Origin: Psychrobium sp. MM17-31 | GTDB taxonomy: Bacteria > Pseudomonadota > Gammaproteobacteria > Enterobacterales > Psychrobiaceae | Reading direction: 5' to 3' | Assembly (NCBI RefSeq): GCF_022347785.1 | Contig: NZ_JAKRGA010000008.1 | Coordinates: 1 to 64,000 of the forward strand | Length of the DNA: 64,000 nucleotides | In this document: positions 62,730 through 64,000 of the stretch, piece by piece | How the letters are laid out: each line of letters opens with the position of its first letter | Position numbering within the stretch: the stretch's first letter is position 1 | Notes under the pieces: model-generated | Databases searched by the model: none | What the model was told of the DNA's origin: nothing | Seen by the model: only the letters and a program-made list of their open reading frames with translations | Program-made: the position numbers and the translations under genes

Positions 62730-63386
62730 CTATTTTACTTTTTTTACGCCATTAGGTGTTGCGAGTAATAATTCGTCAGCAGCGCGATGGGCGAAGAAAC
62801 CGTTAGTTACTACACCAACAATGGCATTGATTTGGGTTTCAAGCTCTCGGGCATCCTCTTGTGAGAAGTTATATACGTCTAAAATGATATTACCGTTGTC
62901 AGTGACGACGCCTTCGCGATACACAGGATCGCCGCCAAGTTTTACAAGTTGACGGGCAACATAAGAGCGCGCCATAGGCACAACTTCAACTGGCAATGGG
63001 AATTGACCTAGTTCATCGACTAACTTTGACTCATCGGCAATACACACAAATTTGTCTGCAACGGCTGCAATGATTTTCTCACGGGTAAGTGCTGCACCGC
63101 CGCCTTTGATCATCTGCATCTTTTGATTAATTTCATCAGCGCCATCAACGTAGACGCTAAGTTGGTCTACGGTATTTAAATCAAATACTGGAATGCCGTA
63201 TTCTTTTAAACGGCGCGTTGATTCTTCAGAGCTAGAAACTGCGCCTTCGATATCACCTTTGATCGAGCCAAGTGCATCGATAAAATGATTGACTGTTGAG
63301 CCTGTACCAACACCAACAATAGTGTCTTTTTCAATGTATTCTAAAGCTGCCCAACCAGCTGCTTTTTTCATTTCATCTTGATTCAT
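62730..63386 (-). CDS. rpiA: Ribose-5-phosphate isomerase A
   Basis: 218 residues. It interconverts ribose-5-phosphate and ribulose-5-phosphate. Seen: [15 protein letters not shown] (phosphate loop, about 26-40), [42 protein letters not shown] (catalytic region, about 78-105), [10 protein letters not shown] and the C-terminal [14 protein letters not shown] precedes the ATG. A MITE-like element starts only 40 bp upstream and must contain or displace its promoter. Confidence 0.96.
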   Translation of the reverse strand: MNQDEMKKAAGWAALEYIEKDTIVGVGTGSTVNHFIDALGSIKGDIEGAVSSSEESTRRLKEYGIPVFDLNTVDQLSVYVDGADEINQKMQMIKGGGAALTREKIIAAVADKFVCIADESKLVDELGQFPLPVEVVPMARSYVARQLVKLGGDPVYREGVVTDNGNIILDVYNFSQEDARELETQINAIVGVVTNGFFAHRAADELLLATPNGVKKVK

Positions 63387-63426
63387 GAGTAGTTTCCAAA
63401 GGAGCGAATAAAATTGGCGCTATTGT

Positions 63427-63693
63427 ATACCCAAGCCACCTCAAGATGCTAGTCATCAGCAAGTCGAGAAGCGTGCCAAGAGCAAGGCATAAGATACGCG
63501 GTTAGGTTGTTCCTAATAAGTAGCTTATAACGCCGCTATTGGTCGCTTATCGCCTTGCCCTACGGGAGGCTGGGTAGAAAGCGATTACTGCGTTATGATT
63601 TCTAATCAGGGAATGACCATTAATTAAAAATCATGCCTTGTACTCGCATCCTACCCAGCCTCTGAAACCTGCATCTTGAAGTAGCTTGGGTAT
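63427..63693. mobile_element. MITE-like element with terminal and internal inverted repeats
   Basis: The 267-bp segment is bounded by 23-bp inverted repeats (ATACCCAAGCCACCTCAAGA... at 63427-63449; its partner at 63671-63693 differs at two positions). A second perfect pair, GAGGCTGGGTAG/CTACCCAGCCTC, lies at 63566-63577 and 63651-63662. No ORF. It occupies nearly all of the space between rpiA and the PGPGW gene. Confidence 0.65.
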
Positions 63694-63716
63694 CACTTCC
63701 TACTCATGAGTTAGCA

Positions 63717-63944
63717 CTATTTTCTTCGGCATTTCGCCACAAAATCGTCCATTTTTTTGGCGCTTTTAGTCAGCATTTTTTGGGCAACTTTTACCCAGCG
63801 ACGAGCCCAGTCATATTCAAGGGCCAATATGGCTAAAGCAATGGGGAGGATCAACACGGTGCCAGGCAGAAGAATGAAGATTAAGCCAAACGCCAATAGG
63901 CCGCCGCCAACTAGCGTGATGAGTGTTTTACGTAAAGAATTCAT
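63717..63944 (-). CDS. Small PGPGW-family transmembrane protein
   Basis: 75 residues from the ATG at 63944, with AAAAGG five bases upstream (an earlier TTG is less likely). One long hydrophobic hairpin (LITLVGGGLLAFGLIFILLPGTVLILPIALAILALEYDWARRW) carries the LPGTV...LALEYDWARRW pattern of PGPGW proteins, followed by a basic tail. Function unknown. Confidence 0.7.
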   Translation of the reverse strand: MNSLRKTLITLVGGGLLAFGLIFILLPGTVLILPIALAILALEYDWARRWVKVAQKMLTKSAKKMDDFVAKCRRK

Positions 63945-64000
63945 AGTTGCCTTTTGATTATTCAACGATCATTAACTGCGAATAGCAATGTTAAGGCCAA

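Noticed and set aside
1-64000. Search for CRISPR arrays, prophage, integrases, transposases and toxin-antitoxin pairs
   Set aside because: None seen. The repeats present are short palindromic elements, a heptamer array and protein-coding repeats, none with spacer structure.

Overview
The window reads as a chromosomal core region of a gammaproteobacterium, most likely a marine Alteromonadales (Colwelliaceae or Pseudoalteromonadaceae type). This is inferred from moderate-to-low GC, densely packed genes, enterobacteria-like gene orders (pilABCD-coaE-yacG-zapD-mutT; nadC-ampDE-pdhR-aceEF-lpdA; ygfZ-serA-rpiA) and short intergenic inverted-repeat elements. No prophage, integrase, transposase, CRISPR array or tRNA gene was recognised.

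Layout. 1-693: the end of an rRNA operon (5S rRNA, terminator, a degenerate interrupted 5S copy, a second terminator), then a repeat-rich stretch. 694-3.9 kb: a small secreted protein, a lipoprotein, and upp-uraA for uracil salvage. 4.0-7.9 kb: an NtrC-type regulator and histidine kinase divergent from a secreted helical protein that has a candidate sigma-54 promoter and a 27-bp dyad, a layout like zraP/zraSR. 8-15 kb: arfB, a PilZ protein, a deacetylase-family enzyme, bfd, a Pat-like acetyltransferase, a MOSC protein and an OmpA-like lipoprotein. 15.1-19.9 kb: a 1479-residue Reg_prop/PAS/GGDEF/EAL protein, then a tiny secreted protein with an internal duplication behind a near-consensus sigma-54 promoter. 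20-30 kb: cell-wall recycling (anmK, mepM), tyrS, a crotonase, pssA, a YhhN protein, a YeaD mutarotase, mutT, yacG, zapD and coaE. 30.3-34.8 kb: type IV pilus genes pilD, pilC, pilB and pilA. 35-38 kb: nadC, a retropepsin-like protease, ampD and ampE. 38.2-45.4 kb: pdhR with a perfect operator, then aceE, aceF and lpdA. 45.4-53.9 kb: a MITE-like element, an orphan Cache-domain protein and a tripartite ABC exporter with its own sigma-54 two-component system, promoter and tandem operators. 54-64 kb: CNNM and YpjD membrane proteins, an overlooked 44-residue zinc-knuckle membrane protein, a D-2-hydroxyacid dehydrogenase, a CAT-like acetyltransferase, cdd, ygfZ, serA, rpiA, a second MITE-like element and a PGPGW membrane protein.

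The main unifying observation is three candidate -24/-12 sigma-54 promoters. Two lie next to NtrC-family regulators and have dyads at activator distance upstream. The third precedes the tiny secreted protein at 19.6 kb. Together they suggest envelope-directed sigma-54 circuits whose outputs (a periplasmic helical protein, an ABC exporter and a small secreted duplicated peptide) are poorly characterised. All calls come from reading the sequence; no database search was run.
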